A stretch of 64,000 nucleotides of DNA from Allomuricauda sp. (GCF_028280385.1 NZ_JANQLX010000001.1:186001-250000), one strand, 5' to 3'. Counted from the stretch's first letter, positions 20,400 to 29,922 are shown. The notes: generated by a model not told the origin, from the sequence alone. Translations and numbers: made by a program.

Positions 20400-21599
20400 A
20401 TGAATAAAAGTTGGTCATTTTTTCTCTCGGTCCTATTCGTTATTCTGCCCCTGACTTCGTTCACCAATAATGATACCGAATATCCGCCCAAAGATAAATT
20501 TGTGGTGGTCCTGGATGCCGGACATGGCGGGCACGACCCTGGAAACTTGGGCAACGGTTATCTGGAGAAGAACATTGCCTTGGGAATAGTTCTGAAGGCG
20601 GGAGCCGAGCTGGAAAAACATCCAGATATTAAGGTGATCTATACGCGAAAGGATGACAGCTTCATAGATTTGTTCGTACGGGGGGAAATCGCCAATCAGG
20701 CCAATGCGGACCTTTTTGTTTCGGTTCATTGCGATTCGCATAACTCAGATGCCTACGGCGCCGGTACCTTTGTGCTGGGGTTACATGCCAACAGGCAAAA
20801 TTTTGAAGTGGCAAAAAAGGAAAACTCCGTAATCTACTTAGAGGACAATTATGAGCAGCGCTATGCTGAATATGATATCAATTCCCCGGAATCCGTTATT
20901 GGACTTACCATTATGCAAGAGGAGTTTTTGGACCAAAGCATTATGCTTGGCAAGAAGCTTCAGGATAACTTCACCAAAAAATTAAGAAGGAAAGACCGAA
21001 AAGTAAAACAGGCCGGTTTTATCGTGTTGCACCAAACGTTTATGCCCAGTGTGCTTATTGAAGCGGGATTCCTTACCAATAAAAATGAAGGAACCTATCT
21101 CAATTCCTCCAAGGGCCAAGCGGAAATGGGAAAGGCCATTGCCGAGGCCATCATAGCGTATAAAAAAGACCTGACCTCAGGTTTGGACACCTTATCCGAT
21201 CAAGTGGTCATAGAAGATTCTTCTGGGGCCGTTCATGTAACCACCAAAAATAAAGAGGGTGCAACAAAAGACGTGGCCTCAACGGAAACCACTCCTGTCA
21301 AAGAAAAAATTGTTGAAAAGAAGGAGGTTGTAAAGGAAACGCCAAAAAGTGATGTTGTGTTCAAGGTGCAGCTAATGGCTTCTGCCAAGAACATACCCCT
21401 TAAAGGAGAGAATTTCAGGGGATTGGAAGAGCTTTCCAGGGAACCGTACAACAATCTCTATAGATATATGTACGGAAATGCAACCACCTATGATGCTGCC
21501 AAACAACTTAAATCCAAAGCGGACGCCAAGGGTTACACCACCTCCTATATAGTAGCCTACAAAAATGGAACCCGTGTCCCGTTAAAGTCGGTCTTATAG
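20400..21599 (+). CDS. N-acetylmuramoyl-L-alanine amidase (Amidase_3) with C-terminal SPOR-like region
   Basis: From ATG 20400 the protein is 399 residues with a signal peptide (FFLSVLFVILPLTSF). The zinc amidase domain (about residues 35-265) shows VLDAGHGGHDPGNLG (first His), EKNIALGIV with the Glu ligand, DLFVSVHCDSHN (second His) and VLIEAGFLTN (catalytic Glu). A charged Lys/Glu/Thr linker leads to a C-terminal segment beginning FKVQLMAS that resembles a SPOR-type peptidoglycan-binding fold. The family cleaves stem peptides from MurNAc during cell separation. A TTG at 20346 in frame would give an 18-residue extension before the signal and is rejected. Confidence 0.9.
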   Translation: MNKSWSFFLSVLFVILPLTSFTNNDTEYPPKDKFVVVLDAGHGGHDPGNLGNGYLEKNIALGIVLKAGAELEKHPDIKVIYTRKDDSFIDLFVRGEIANQANADLFVSVHCDSHNSDAYGAGTFVLGLHANRQNFEVAKKENSVIYLEDNYEQRYAEYDINSPESVIGLTIMQEEFLDQSIMLGKKLQDNFTKKLRRKDRKVKQAGFIVLHQTFMPSVLIEAGFLTNKNEGTYLNSSKGQAEMGKAIAEAIIAYKKDLTSGLDTLSDQVVIEDSSGAVHVTTKNKEGATKDVASTETTPVKEKIVEKKEVVKETPKSDVVFKVQLMASAKNIPLKGENFRGLEELSREPYNNLYRYMYGNATTYDAAKQLKSKADAKGYTTSYIVAYKNGTRVPLKSVL

Positions 21600-21614
21600 C
21601 AGCGGATAAATTGC

Positions 21615-21647
21615 GTTGCAGCCTTGTGAAAATTATTCCTAATTTTG
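21615..21647 (+). promoter_or_regulatory. Candidate promoter for mlaD operon
   Basis: GTTG (21615-21618) and TAATTTTG (21640-21647) are separated by 21 bp, a near-ideal Bacteroidota arrangement. The -7 ends 23 bp before the TTG start of mlaD. Confidence 0.5.
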
Positions 21648-21670
21648 TTTAGAACCGTAAACCGAACCTT

Positions 21671-22636
21671 TTGAAACTATCCAGAGAAATCAAGACTGGG
21701 ATTATCGTACTTACAGGAATCCTAGCATTTATTTTTGGACTCAGTTACCTTAAATCCTCCTCCTTATTTGAAGATAGCAAGACCCTATATGCGGTCTATG
21801 ACCATGTTGGGGGATTGCAACCTGGCACCCAGGTAACCATAAACGGACTTGCCGTTGGCAATGTGAACAGCATAAAGTTCAAAGATGACTCTGGGAAGCT
21901 TTTGGTAACATTTTCCATTAATAACGATTTTGAATTTTCGAAAAATAGCAAGGCAGAACTCTATGATACAGGAATCATAGGGGGGAAGGGCATCCAGATT
22001 AATCCTATTTTTGATGGTGCACCAAGCGCCCAATCCGGAGACACTTTGGTAACCAATACCAAACCGGGACTCACAGAGCTTGTACAACAAAAATTGACCC
22101 CGCTTCAAATGAAGGTGGAAGGAGCTGTCTCCCACGCCGATACCTTATTGATGAATGTAAACAAGGTGCTCGATGACCGTACCAGAATGGAACTGAGACA
22201 GAGCATTGCCGGACTCAATGAGTTGATAAGTTCCTTTAAGGTGAGCGCTGATAAGCTGAACATCCTTTTGGAAAACAACAAAGACCAATTGGACAATTCA
22301 CTAAAGAACGTTGACAAAATAACTTCCAATTTCTCCAAACTTTCAGATTCCTTGGCCAATGCGGGGCTTGCCGAGACCGTTACGAATTTTAAGACCACCG
22401 TGGAAAAATTAAACATGGTTTTGGGCAAGATTGAGAAAGGAGAGGGCTCTTTAGGAAAATTGGCCCAAGATGAGAAATTATATGACAATCTTGCTGCGGC
22501 TTCCCATGAGTTAGATCTCCTGCTCCAGGATTTCCGATTGAACCCCAAGCGCTATGTCAACGTTTCCGTTTTTGGGAAGAAACAAAAAGAGTATGAACTC
22601 CCGGAAAACGATCCGGCGGAACAAAAGCAGAATTAA
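21671..22636 (+). CDS. mlaD: MlaD/MCE family phospholipid-transport protein
   Basis: A 321-residue inner-membrane-anchored periplasmic protein. One N-terminal helix (GIIVLTGILAFIFGLSYL) is followed by a single MCE domain (about residues 38-115) with the LYAVYDHVGGLQPGTQVTI and GIIGGKGIQI signatures. A long helical C-terminal region of heptad-like Asp/Leu/Lys repeats follows. MCE proteins form hexameric rings carrying lipids between membranes. The start is TTG 21671. The permease and ATPase partners are not adjacent here. The next gene begins 3 bp after the stop. Confidence 0.9.
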   Translation: MKLSREIKTGIIVLTGILAFIFGLSYLKSSSLFEDSKTLYAVYDHVGGLQPGTQVTINGLAVGNVNSIKFKDDSGKLLVTFSINNDFEFSKNSKAELYDTGIIGGKGIQINPIFDGAPSAQSGDTLVTNTKPGLTELVQQKLTPLQMKVEGAVSHADTLLMNVNKVLDDRTRMELRQSIAGLNELISSFKVSADKLNILLENNKDQLDNSLKNVDKITSNFSKLSDSLANAGLAETVTNFKTTVEKLNMVLGKIEKGEGSLGKLAQDEKLYDNLAAASHELDLLLQDFRLNPKRYVNVSVFGKKQKEYELPENDPAEQKQN

Positions 22637-22639
22637 TCT

Positions 22640-23968
22640 ATGGAGCTTGTACCAAATCTGTTGTTTGCCGTTGCCCTGATTGTGGGGATAGGTTTTTTTG
22701 TCCGTAACGTTAAAAAACTCACTCGAAATATAAAATTGGGCCGGGACGTTGATGTTTCGGATCATAAGTCCCAACGTTGGAAAAATATGCTTCGCATTGC
22801 ACTTGGGCAGTCCAAAATGGTGGTCAGGCCCATTGCTGGGCTGATGCACCTAATTGTCTATGCTGGTTTTTTGATCATTAACCTCGAGGTTCTGGAAATC
22901 ATCTTGGATGGAATATTGGGCACCCATCGGATTTTTGCCCCTCTCGGTGTCATCTACGATGTGCTTATCGGGTCTTTTGAAATATTGGCCTTATTGGTAA
23001 TCGTTGCCGTGGTTGTTTTTTGGATACGTAGAAACGCCATTAAACTCCAACGTTTTGTAAAGCCGGAAATGAAAGGTTGGCCCAAGAAGGATGGGAACCT
23101 CATTCTTTATATAGAAGTGGTGCTCATGTGTCTATTTCTGACCATGAACGCGGCAGATTTTCAATTACAGCAATTGGATGTTCCAGAGTATACCAAAGCA
23201 GGGGCCTTTCCGGTAAGCCAATATATTTCAGGTTTATTACAAGATCTTTCCGTATCCACTTTGATTTTGGTGGAACGAACGGCCTGGTGGCTGCACATAT
23301 TGGGCATATTGGCCTTTCTAAATTACTTGTACTATTCCAAGCACCTCCATATTATTTTGGCCTTTCCTAATACGTATTTCGGAAAACTTAATCCCCAAGG
23401 GCAATTCAATAACCTGGATTCTGTGACCAAAGAGGTGAAATTGATGATGGACCCATCAGCGGACCCTTTTGCCGCTCCCACGGAGGATACCAACGAAGAG
23501 GTACCCGAAAAGTTTGGCGCATCGGATGTGATGGACCTATCCTGGGTACAACTTATGAACGCGTACACCTGTACGGAATGCGGTAGATGCACATCTGAAT
23601 GTCCGGCCAATCAAACCGGGAAAAAACTATCGCCCCGTAAAATAATGATGGATACGCGTGATAGATTGGAGGAAGTAGGCAAAAATTTGGATGCAAACAA
23701 AGGAGAGTTCCAGCCAGATGGCAAACAGCTTTTGGATGATTATATCAGTCGTGAGGAACTTTGGGCCTGTACCACCTGTAATGCCTGTGTAGAGGCCTGC
23801 CCGGTAAGCATCGACCCATTGTCCATTATTCTGGAAATGCGGAGATTCTTGGTGATGGAACAGTCCGCCGCCCCTACGGAATTGAACAATATGATGTCCA
23901 ACATTGAAAACAACGGTGCCCCATGGCCCTATAATCAAATGGACCGATTAAATTGGGTAAACGAATAA
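22640..23968 (+). CDS. Membrane-bound (4Fe-4S) oxidoreductase subunit, HdrD/GlpC-like
   Basis: The 442-residue protein has an N-terminal membrane part of five or so helices (about residues 1-235) resembling the cytochrome-b-like subunit of respiratory reductases. The C-terminal ferredoxin-like part has two 4Fe-4S motifs: CTECGRCTSECP near residue 312 and CTTCNACVEACP near residue 377. This fusion of quinone-facing membrane domain and electron-transfer domain is common in Bacteroidota. The neighbouring gene supplies a CCG-type catalytic subunit, so the two probably form a quinone-linked oxidoreductase. The substrate is unknown. Confidence 0.85.
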   Translation: MELVPNLLFAVALIVGIGFFVRNVKKLTRNIKLGRDVDVSDHKSQRWKNMLRIALGQSKMVVRPIAGLMHLIVYAGFLIINLEVLEIILDGILGTHRIFAPLGVIYDVLIGSFEILALLVIVAVVVFWIRRNAIKLQRFVKPEMKGWPKKDGNLILYIEVVLMCLFLTMNAADFQLQQLDVPEYTKAGAFPVSQYISGLLQDLSVSTLILVERTAWWLHILGILAFLNYLYYSKHLHIILAFPNTYFGKLNPQGQFNNLDSVTKEVKLMMDPSADPFAAPTEDTNEEVPEKFGASDVMDLSWVQLMNAYTCTECGRCTSECPANQTGKKLSPRKIMMDTRDRLEEVGKNLDANKGEFQPDGKQLLDDYISREELWACTTCNACVEACPVSIDPLSIILEMRRFLVMEQSAAPTELNNMMSNIENNGAPWPYNQMDRLNWVNE

Positions 23969-23978
23969 ATTTAGGGCA

Positions 23979-24764
23979 ATGAGTGAAGTGCTTAAGGTAA
24001 AGACCATGGAAGAGTTTATGGCAGAAGGCAAACAGCCCGAAATACTGTTTTGGGTAGGTTCTGCCGGGAGCTATGACGACCGGGCTAAAAAGATATCAAG
24101 GGCATTTGTTAAAATTTTGAACGCTGCCCAAGTGGATTTTGCAGTTTTAGGCCCGGAAGAGAGTTCCACAGGGGATGTGACCAAACGTGCGGGGAATGAG
24201 TTCTTGTTCCAGATGCAGGCCTTGATGAACATTGAAATCTTGAATGGCTATGAAATAAAACGCATTGTTACCTGCGACCCCCATTCCTTCAACACCTTAA
24301 AAAATGAGTACCCAAGCCTGGGAGGTAATTACGAGGTGTTCCACCACACAACATATATCAAGGAGCTTCTGGATAGTGGGCGTTTATCCGTGGAGGGCAA
24401 AGTATACAAGGAAAAACGCATTACCTTCCATGACCCCTGTTATTTGGGAAGGGCAAATTCCGTGTATGATGCTCCAAGGGACCTTTTAAGAAAAACCAAT
24501 GCGGAAGTAGTGGAAATGAAACGCCATAAAAAGTCCGCACTTTGTTGTGGGGCCGGTGGAGCACAGATGTTCAAGGAACCTGAAAAAGGGGATATGGATA
24601 TCAATGTACTACGTACCAAGGATGCACTGGAAACACAGCCCAATATTATTGCCACAGGCTGTCCGTACTGCAATACTATGATGACGGACGGGATTAAGGC
24701 CCATGAAAAGGAGGACAGCGTATCTGTTTTGGATGTTGCTGAACTCATAGCAAATTCGTTATAA
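23979..24764 (+). CDS. (Fe-S)-binding protein with CCG motif, HdrB-like
   Basis: A 261-residue cytosolic protein with the cysteine-rich CCG domain of heterodisulfide-reductase-like enzymes: HDPCYLGRANSVYDAPRDLL, then SALCCGAGGAQMF, then ATGCPYCNTMM. Such domains hold a non-cubane Fe-S cluster in HdrB, LldE and GlpC relatives. It follows the membrane Fe-S subunit by 10 bp and abuts the next gene directly, so the three form a tight operon. The electron donor or substrate cannot be deduced. Confidence 0.84.
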   Translation: MSEVLKVKTMEEFMAEGKQPEILFWVGSAGSYDDRAKKISRAFVKILNAAQVDFAVLGPEESSTGDVTKRAGNEFLFQMQALMNIEILNGYEIKRIVTCDPHSFNTLKNEYPSLGGNYEVFHHTTYIKELLDSGRLSVEGKVYKEKRITFHDPCYLGRANSVYDAPRDLLRKTNAEVVEMKRHKKSALCCGAGGAQMFKEPEKGDMDINVLRTKDALETQPNIIATGCPYCNTMMTDGIKAHEKEDSVSVLDVAELIANSL

Positions 24765-25247
24765 ATGCTAGTTGATTTTGAATCCCTTGCGGATACCTCA
24801 AGAATATGGATTTATCAATCCAATCGAAGTTTTACAGACCAGGAACTCCACGAAGTTGAACAGGCCACTTCCCAGTTTTTGAACGAGTGGACCGCCCATG
24901 GAAGTTCTCTATTGGCAGGTTTTGAGATCAAGTACAAACGCTTTATTGTTATAGGATTGGATCAGTCCCAAGCCAGTGCTTCAGGTTGTTCCATTGATGC
25001 CTCGGTACATTTTATCCAAGGCTTGGAAAAGAAGTATGGGGTGGAATTGTTGGACCGAATGAACGTTTCTTTTAAGCAAGGGGAGTTCATTGCCTATAAG
25101 TCGTTAAAGGACTTTAAAAAAATGGCCAAAGCAAAGTCAATCTCCAAGAACACCACCGTGTTTAATAACCTTGTGGCAAATAAATTGGAGTACTTGGAAC
25201 ATTGGGAAATTCCGGCAGGAGAAAGCTGGCATGCACGTTTTTTATAG
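24765..25247 (+). CDS. Conserved flavobacterial protein of unknown function (160 aa)
   Basis: The start codon directly follows the stop of the Fe-S gene (no gap), so it is translated from the same message. The 160-residue sequence has no signal peptide or membrane helix. Recognisable conserved-looking segments are IWIYQSNRSFTDQE, FLNEWTAHGSSL and GCSIDASVHFI. As far as I recall, homologues are sometimes labelled ABC transporter ATPase, but no Walker A (GxxxxGK[ST]), signature or Walker B motif is present, so that name is unsupported. Linkage to the Fe-S pair suggests a shared process. Confidence 0.75.
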   Translation: MLVDFESLADTSRIWIYQSNRSFTDQELHEVEQATSQFLNEWTAHGSSLLAGFEIKYKRFIVIGLDQSQASASGCSIDASVHFIQGLEKKYGVELLDRMNVSFKQGEFIAYKSLKDFKKMAKAKSISKNTTVFNNLVANKLEYLEHWEIPAGESWHARFL

Positions 25248-25276
25248 AGGAAATCTGTAAATTATCCCAATTTCAG

Positions 25277-25297
25277 TGCATTCTTCGACGAAATGCA
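25277..25297. promoter_or_regulatory. Palindromic motif copy upstream of the NagZ-like fusion
   Basis: TGCATT and AATGCA flank CTTCGACGA, giving a 21-bp inverted repeat whose core TTCGACGAAAT matches the motif found at 33993, 43120, 43182 and 49269. It lies in the 92-bp gap before the ATG at 25340. Confidence 0.4.
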
Positions 25298-25339
25298 ATA
25301 TTTTTATCAGCAGTAAGTTCAAGCCCTAGATTGTTACTT

Positions 25340-28255
25340 ATGCGGATAAACTATTACTTTCCCTTACTTTTTCTGTTGTTTTTTTCTGTTCATGGTCAAC
25401 ATAATCCGTTGATTACCAAGGATACTTTAGCACAACAGGCATGGGTAAATACCCAGTACGACAGTATGACCGTTGAGGAACGGATAGGTCAATTGCTCAT
25501 GGTCAGTGTCTCGTCCAATGAGGTTGAAGAATCATCCAAAAGAATTGAGGAACTGATTGATGAGCACCATATAGGGGGTGTTGTTTTTCTTAGGGGAGGC
25601 CCTGAAAGACAGGCCAAAATGACCAATGAGTTCCAAAAAAAATCCAAAATACCATTGCTTATTGCATTGGATGCAGAATGGGGATTGGCCATGCGACTGG
25701 ATTCCACCTATGCGTTTCCATGGAACATGACCCTTGGGGCCATCCAAGATGATAGGGTCGTTGAGAAAATAGGTTTTCAGATTGGTAAACATGCCAAGAG
25801 ATTAGGGGTCCATATGAATTTTGCCCCTGATTTGGACGTGAACAACAACCCTAAAAACCCAATTATTGGGAACCGTTCATTTGGAGAGGATCCCCAAAAT
25901 GTAGCTCGTAAAGGAGCAGCATTTATGGCGGGTATGGAACGGGCCGGGGTATTGTCCTGCGGAAAGCACTTTCCTGGTCATGGCGATACGGCCACAGATT
26001 CACACAAATCCTTACCAATAATAAATTCCACAAGGCGTGAGCTGGATTCCATTGAGCTATACCCATTTAAATCATTAATTGATAGCGGACTGAGCTCGGT
26101 GATGGTGGCCCATTTGGACGTGCCCCACATTGAATTCTTAAGAGCGGGATTACCTTCTTCCTTATCGGACCAAGTGGTGACCGAACTGCTTCAAAACGAT
26201 TTGGGTTTTAAAGGCTTGACCATCACAGATGCCCTAAACATGAAGGCAGTGTCCGAATTTGCCCCTGAAGGTGAAGTGGAGCTCAATGCCCTTTTGGCGG
26301 GTAACGATATGCTCTTGATGCCGGAAAACGTGCTAAAATCCAAAGAAAAGCTTGTTGAGGCCTATACTCGGGGGATACTTACCGAAACTAGATTGGCGGC
26401 ATCCGTGAAGAAAATCCTGATGGCCAAGTATAAAGTGGGACTGCATGATTATAAACCCATAGCATTGGAAAATCTTCTTGAAGACTTGAATTGCGTGGAC
26501 AATGATGTGCTGTATGAGGAGGCCATGGAAAATGCCATTACCGTAGCCAAGAACAATTTCTCCCTGATGCCCATCAAAAAGTTGGAGAACAAACGGATCG
26601 CTTACGTTCACTTTGGGGACGATTCCGGGACCCATTTTCTAAAAACCCTGAACAATTATGCCGAGGTAACACCGATCAATGCTAAAGACATAGGAGAATA
26701 CCGTAAGGAATTGGCCCGTTTTAATCTGGTGATCATCGGTTTTCACAAAGACAATTCAAATCCTTGGAAAGCGTTCAAATTTTCGGAAAATGAACTGTTT
26801 TGGCTGCAGGAGATATCCAGATTAAGGACCAGTAATACCATATTGGCACTTTTCGCCAAGCCTTACGCTTTATTGGATGTACTTGGTTTCCAGACGATAG
26901 ATGGGGTGGTCGTGGGGTATCAGAATAGCAAAATAGCACAAGAAAATGTTGCAGAAGTAATTTTCGGGGCCATCGGGGCCAATGGAAAACTACCAGTTTC
27001 GGCCCATCCCGACTTCCCGGTGAATACCGGAATCAAGATAAAACCGCTGCAACGCCTTGGTTATACCTTACCTGAGCGAGTAGGCTTGAGTTCAGATAAA
27101 TTGGCAACGGTGGATAGCTTGGTCAAAGTAGGGTTGGATTCCCTGATGTTCCCTGGAGCCCAGGTCCTTATCGCAAAAAAAGGGAAGGTGGTTTACAATA
27201 AAAATTTTGGAAAGCCCACCTACAATGCCCCGGAAGGAGTTAGTGAAGCACATATTTATGATTTGGCATCGCTTACAAAAATATTGTCCACGTTACCCCT
27301 CATCATGAAAATGGAAGAAGAGGGAAAAATTGCACTCAACAATACTTTTAAGGAACTAGTACCCGAATATGAGGAATCTGAATTAAAGGATGTAACGGTT
27401 TTAAAGGCGCTTTCCCATTACGGGAGGTTACCGGCATGGATTGCGTTTTACATACGTACCTTATCCAAAAACCGCAAACCATCCCCAGATTTTTACAGGA
27501 ACCAACCCACGGAAGGATATTCCTTTAAGGTGGCCGAAAATCTATATCTGACCGATGCGTACAAGGATTCCATTTACAATAGGATTGGAAGGCAAGAATT
27601 AAAATCCAACCGCTATCGATACAGTGATGTGGCCTATTATGTGCTCAAGAAATATATTGAGGAAACCTATGGCAAATCTCTGGATGAGCTGGCAAACGAG
27701 TTTTTATATACCCCAATGGGACTGCAACGGACGTCTTTTAATCCCTTGAATAAATTTACCAAGGAAGAAATAGTGCCTTCGGAAGAGGACAATTACTATC
27801 GTTACCAGACCATTCAGGGTTATGTGCACGATATGGGTGCGGCCATGCAAGGTGGGGTAGGTGGTCATGCGGGATTGTTCAGCAATGCCAATGACGTAGC
27901 TAAAATTATGCAAATGTATCTGCAAGGCGGTGTGTATGGGGGGGTCCGTTTCCTGAACGAACGAACCATTAAAAAATTCAACACCTGTTATTTTTGCCAT
28001 AAAGACGTAAGACGGGGCGTTGGTTTCGATAAGCCCCAACTCAAAGAGAAAGGCCCTACATGTGGTTGTGTTTCCCGTAAGAGCTTTGGGCACAGTGGTT
28101 TCACTGGAACCTATACGTGGGCAGACCCGGATGAAGAATTGGTCTATGTCTTTTTATCCAACCGCACCTATCCCTCAGCATCCAATACGCTCTTGGTAAA
28201 ATCTGGACTTAGGACCAGAATACAACAAGCTATTTATGATTCTATTATAAATTAG
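25340..28255 (+). CDS. NagZ-like glycoside hydrolase family 3 fused to a beta-lactamase-fold hydrolase
   Basis: From ATG 25340 the protein has 971 residues with a signal peptide ending near SVHGQ. Residues about 35-370 are a GH3 catalytic domain with the NagZ signature KHFPGHGDTATDSH near residue 209 and the nucleophile Asp in TDALNMKA near 296. A GH3 C-terminal-like region follows. Residues about 590-960 form a serine beta-lactamase/DD-peptidase-like domain with SLTK (SxxK) near 644, YSDVAYY as the YxN-like element and HSGFTGT. In Bacillus, separate NagZ and AmiE (a beta-lactamase-fold amidase) act together on muropeptides; a single-chain equivalent is inferred. An upstream start at 25202 is rejected because it overlaps the previous gene and lacks a signal. 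Confidence 0.87.
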   Translation: MRINYYFPLLFLLFFSVHGQHNPLITKDTLAQQAWVNTQYDSMTVEERIGQLLMVSVSSNEVEESSKRIEELIDEHHIGGVVFLRGGPERQAKMTNEFQKKSKIPLLIALDAEWGLAMRLDSTYAFPWNMTLGAIQDDRVVEKIGFQIGKHAKRLGVHMNFAPDLDVNNNPKNPIIGNRSFGEDPQNVARKGAAFMAGMERAGVLSCGKHFPGHGDTATDSHKSLPIINSTRRELDSIELYPFKSLIDSGLSSVMVAHLDVPHIEFLRAGLPSSLSDQVVTELLQNDLGFKGLTITDALNMKAVSEFAPEGEVELNALLAGNDMLLMPENVLKSKEKLVEAYTRGILTETRLAASVKKILMAKYKVGLHDYKPIALENLLEDLNCVDNDVLYEEAMENAITVAKNNFSLMPIKKLENKRIAYVHFGDDSGTHFLKTLNNYAEVTPINAKDIGEYRKELARFNLVIIGFHKDNSNPWKAFKFSENELFWLQEISRLRTSNTILALFAKPYALLDVLGFQTIDGVVVGYQNSKIAQENVAEVIFGAIGANGKLPVSAHPDFPVNTGIKIKPLQRLGYTLPERVGLSSDKLATVDSLVKVGLDSLMFPGAQVLIAKKGKVVYNKNFGKPTYNAPEGVSEAHIYDLASLTKILSTLPLIMKMEEEGKIALNNTFKELVPEYEESELKDVTVLKALSHYGRLPAWIAFYIRTLSKNRKPSPDFYRNQPTEGYSFKVAENLYLTDAYKDSIYNRIGRQELKSNRYRYSDVAYYVLKKYIEETYGKSLDELANEFLYTPMGLQRTSFNPLNKFTKEEIVPSEEDNYYRYQTIQGYVHDMGAAMQGGVGGHAGLFSNANDVAKIMQMYLQGGVYGGVRFLNERTIKKFNTCYFCHKDVRRGVGFDKPQLKEKGPTCGCVSRKSFGHSGFTGTYTWADPDEELVYVFLSNRTYPSASNTLLVKSGLRTRIQQAIYDSIIN

Positions 28256-28284
28256 AATGTAAATATTGCTTTAGATTTGTTCCC

Positions 28285-29427
28285 ATGAAGATTGCAATTG
28301 TTTGTTATCCTACCTTTGGCGGTAGTGGTGTGGTGGCCACAGAATTGGGCATAGCCCTTGCAGAACGGGGCCACGAGATTCATTTTATTACCTATAAACA
28401 ACCTGTTCGACTGGAACTTTTGGGGAACAATATCCATTTCCATGAGGTCCATGTCCCGGAATATCCCTTATTTCACTACCAGCCTTATGAGCTGGCGTTG
28501 TCCAGCAAGTTGGTGGATACCGTCAAGTTCTATGGAATAGAGCTTTTGCACGTACATTATGCCATTCCGCATGCCTATGCAGGTTATATGGCCAAGAAAA
28601 TGCTCCAGGAAGAAGGAATCTTCATTCCTATGATCACCACTTTGCACGGTACGGATATTACTTTGGTGGGGAAACACCCATTTTATAAGCCGGCGGTAAC
28701 ATTCAGTATCAACAAATCTGATGTGGTTACTTCGGTTTCCGAAGCCCTAAAACAAAACACCATTGATACCTTTGATATTGAAAAGGAGGTGGAGGTGATT
28801 CCCAATTTTATAGATAGAACAAAATACAGTCAGGACTATACTGATTGCCAGCGCTCGCTCATGGCCAATGATGATGAGCGCATAATTACGCACATCAGCA
28901 ATTTTAGAAAGGTCAAACGGATTCCGGATGTGATCAACATCTTTTATAAGATTCAGCAGGAAATCCCAGCAAAATTGATGATGGTGGGCGAAGGACCGGA
29001 AAAAGAATATGCAGAACAGCAGTGCGACGATTTGGGCATCAAGGAGAAAGTAGTGTTCCTGGGCAATAGCACCGAAATAGATAGAATCCTTTGTTTTTCC
29101 GATTTGTTCCTGTTACCATCGGAATCTGAAAGTTTTGGTTTGGCGGCCTTGGAGGCGATGATCAATAGGGTAGCAGTGGTTTCCAGCAATACGGGAGGGA
29201 TACCAGAGGTCAACAAAGATGGGGTATCGGGTTATTTGGCTGATGTGGGCGATGTGGAGACCATGTCGTCAAAATCCTTGGAAATACTGAGGGATGATGC
29301 CGTATTGCACAAATTCAAGGAAAATGCCTTTAAAGTAGCCTCAAAGTTCGATATTTTGAATATTTTGCCTTTGTATGAGGAGGTTTATGAGAAGGCGTAT
29401 AAATATCGTTTTAAGAATACGTATTGA
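28285..29427 (+). CDS. bshA: N-acetyl-alpha-D-glucosaminyl L-malate synthase BshA
   Basis: A 380-residue GT4 glycosyltransferase that makes GlcNAc-malate, the first intermediate of the low-molecular-weight thiol bacillithiol. The N-terminus IVCYPTFGGSGVVATELG and the segment ITTLHGTDITLVGKHPFY are characteristic of BshA. The C-terminal nucleotide-sugar site shows LPSESESFGLAALEAM with the E(x7)E motif. bshB and bshC are not in the window. It lies 29 bp after the NagZ-like gene and 3 bp before the PrcB-type gene. Confidence 0.94.
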   Translation: MKIAIVCYPTFGGSGVVATELGIALAERGHEIHFITYKQPVRLELLGNNIHFHEVHVPEYPLFHYQPYELALSSKLVDTVKFYGIELLHVHYAIPHAYAGYMAKKMLQEEGIFIPMITTLHGTDITLVGKHPFYKPAVTFSINKSDVVTSVSEALKQNTIDTFDIEKEVEVIPNFIDRTKYSQDYTDCQRSLMANDDERIITHISNFRKVKRIPDVINIFYKIQQEIPAKLMMVGEGPEKEYAEQQCDDLGIKEKVVFLGNSTEIDRILCFSDLFLLPSESESFGLAALEAMINRVAVVSSNTGGIPEVNKDGVSGYLADVGDVETMSSKSLEILRDDAVLHKFKENAFKVASKFDILNILPLYEEVYEKAYKYRFKNTY

Positions 29428-29430
29428 TTC

Positions 29431-29883
29431 ATGAAATATGCATTCATTGTTTTATTAATAAGTATCGTGTCCTGTAAGGCCCAGAAAGATGCACCTGCCC
29501 AAAGCGACCCAGACATTGTGTTGGTGGCACAGGATGCATTCAGCGGAATCTTGGAATATGAAGCTGCCGTGATCAAAGATGCCAAATCGCTGAACAAACT
29601 ATACGCACGCATCAACCGAACCCGTAAACCCGGTCTTCCAGTTCCGCAAATTGATTTTTCCCAGGAAATGGTGGTTGCGGTTTGTTTGGGCGCCCAAAAT
29701 GGCAATCCCACGCCAATTATTACCAGGGCCGGTGAATCAGGTTCCGAGGGTGCATTGCTTGTGGAATTGGCGAAACCCTCCAAGGAAAACGACATTCAGA
29801 CCACGGTTGTTTCCTATCCCTTCTACATTTACAAAATGCCATTTTCAGCAAAGAAAATGGAGGTTCAAAAAAAGAATTGGTAG
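29431..29883 (+). CDS. PrcB-type C-terminal domain lipoprotein
   Basis: A 150-residue lipoprotein (signal LLISIVSCKAQ, Cys at residue 15). The mature part resembles the C-terminal domain of the protease-complex subunit PrcB: SLNKLYARINRTRKPGLPVP, then MVVAVCLGAQN, then SYPFYIYKMP at the end. In Treponema PrcB partners a chymotrypsin-like protease; no PrcA gene is adjacent, so the role here is open. It starts 3 bp after the bshA stop. Confidence 0.75.
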   Translation: MKYAFIVLLISIVSCKAQKDAPAQSDPDIVLVAQDAFSGILEYEAAVIKDAKSLNKLYARINRTRKPGLPVPQIDFSQEMVVAVCLGAQNGNPTPIITRAGESGSEGALLVELAKPSKENDIQTTVVSYPFYIYKMPFSAKKMEVQKKNW

Positions 29884-29922
29884 CTCATCGGTAGTTTTTG
29901 ACCCTTTATCTTGTTATCGAAA

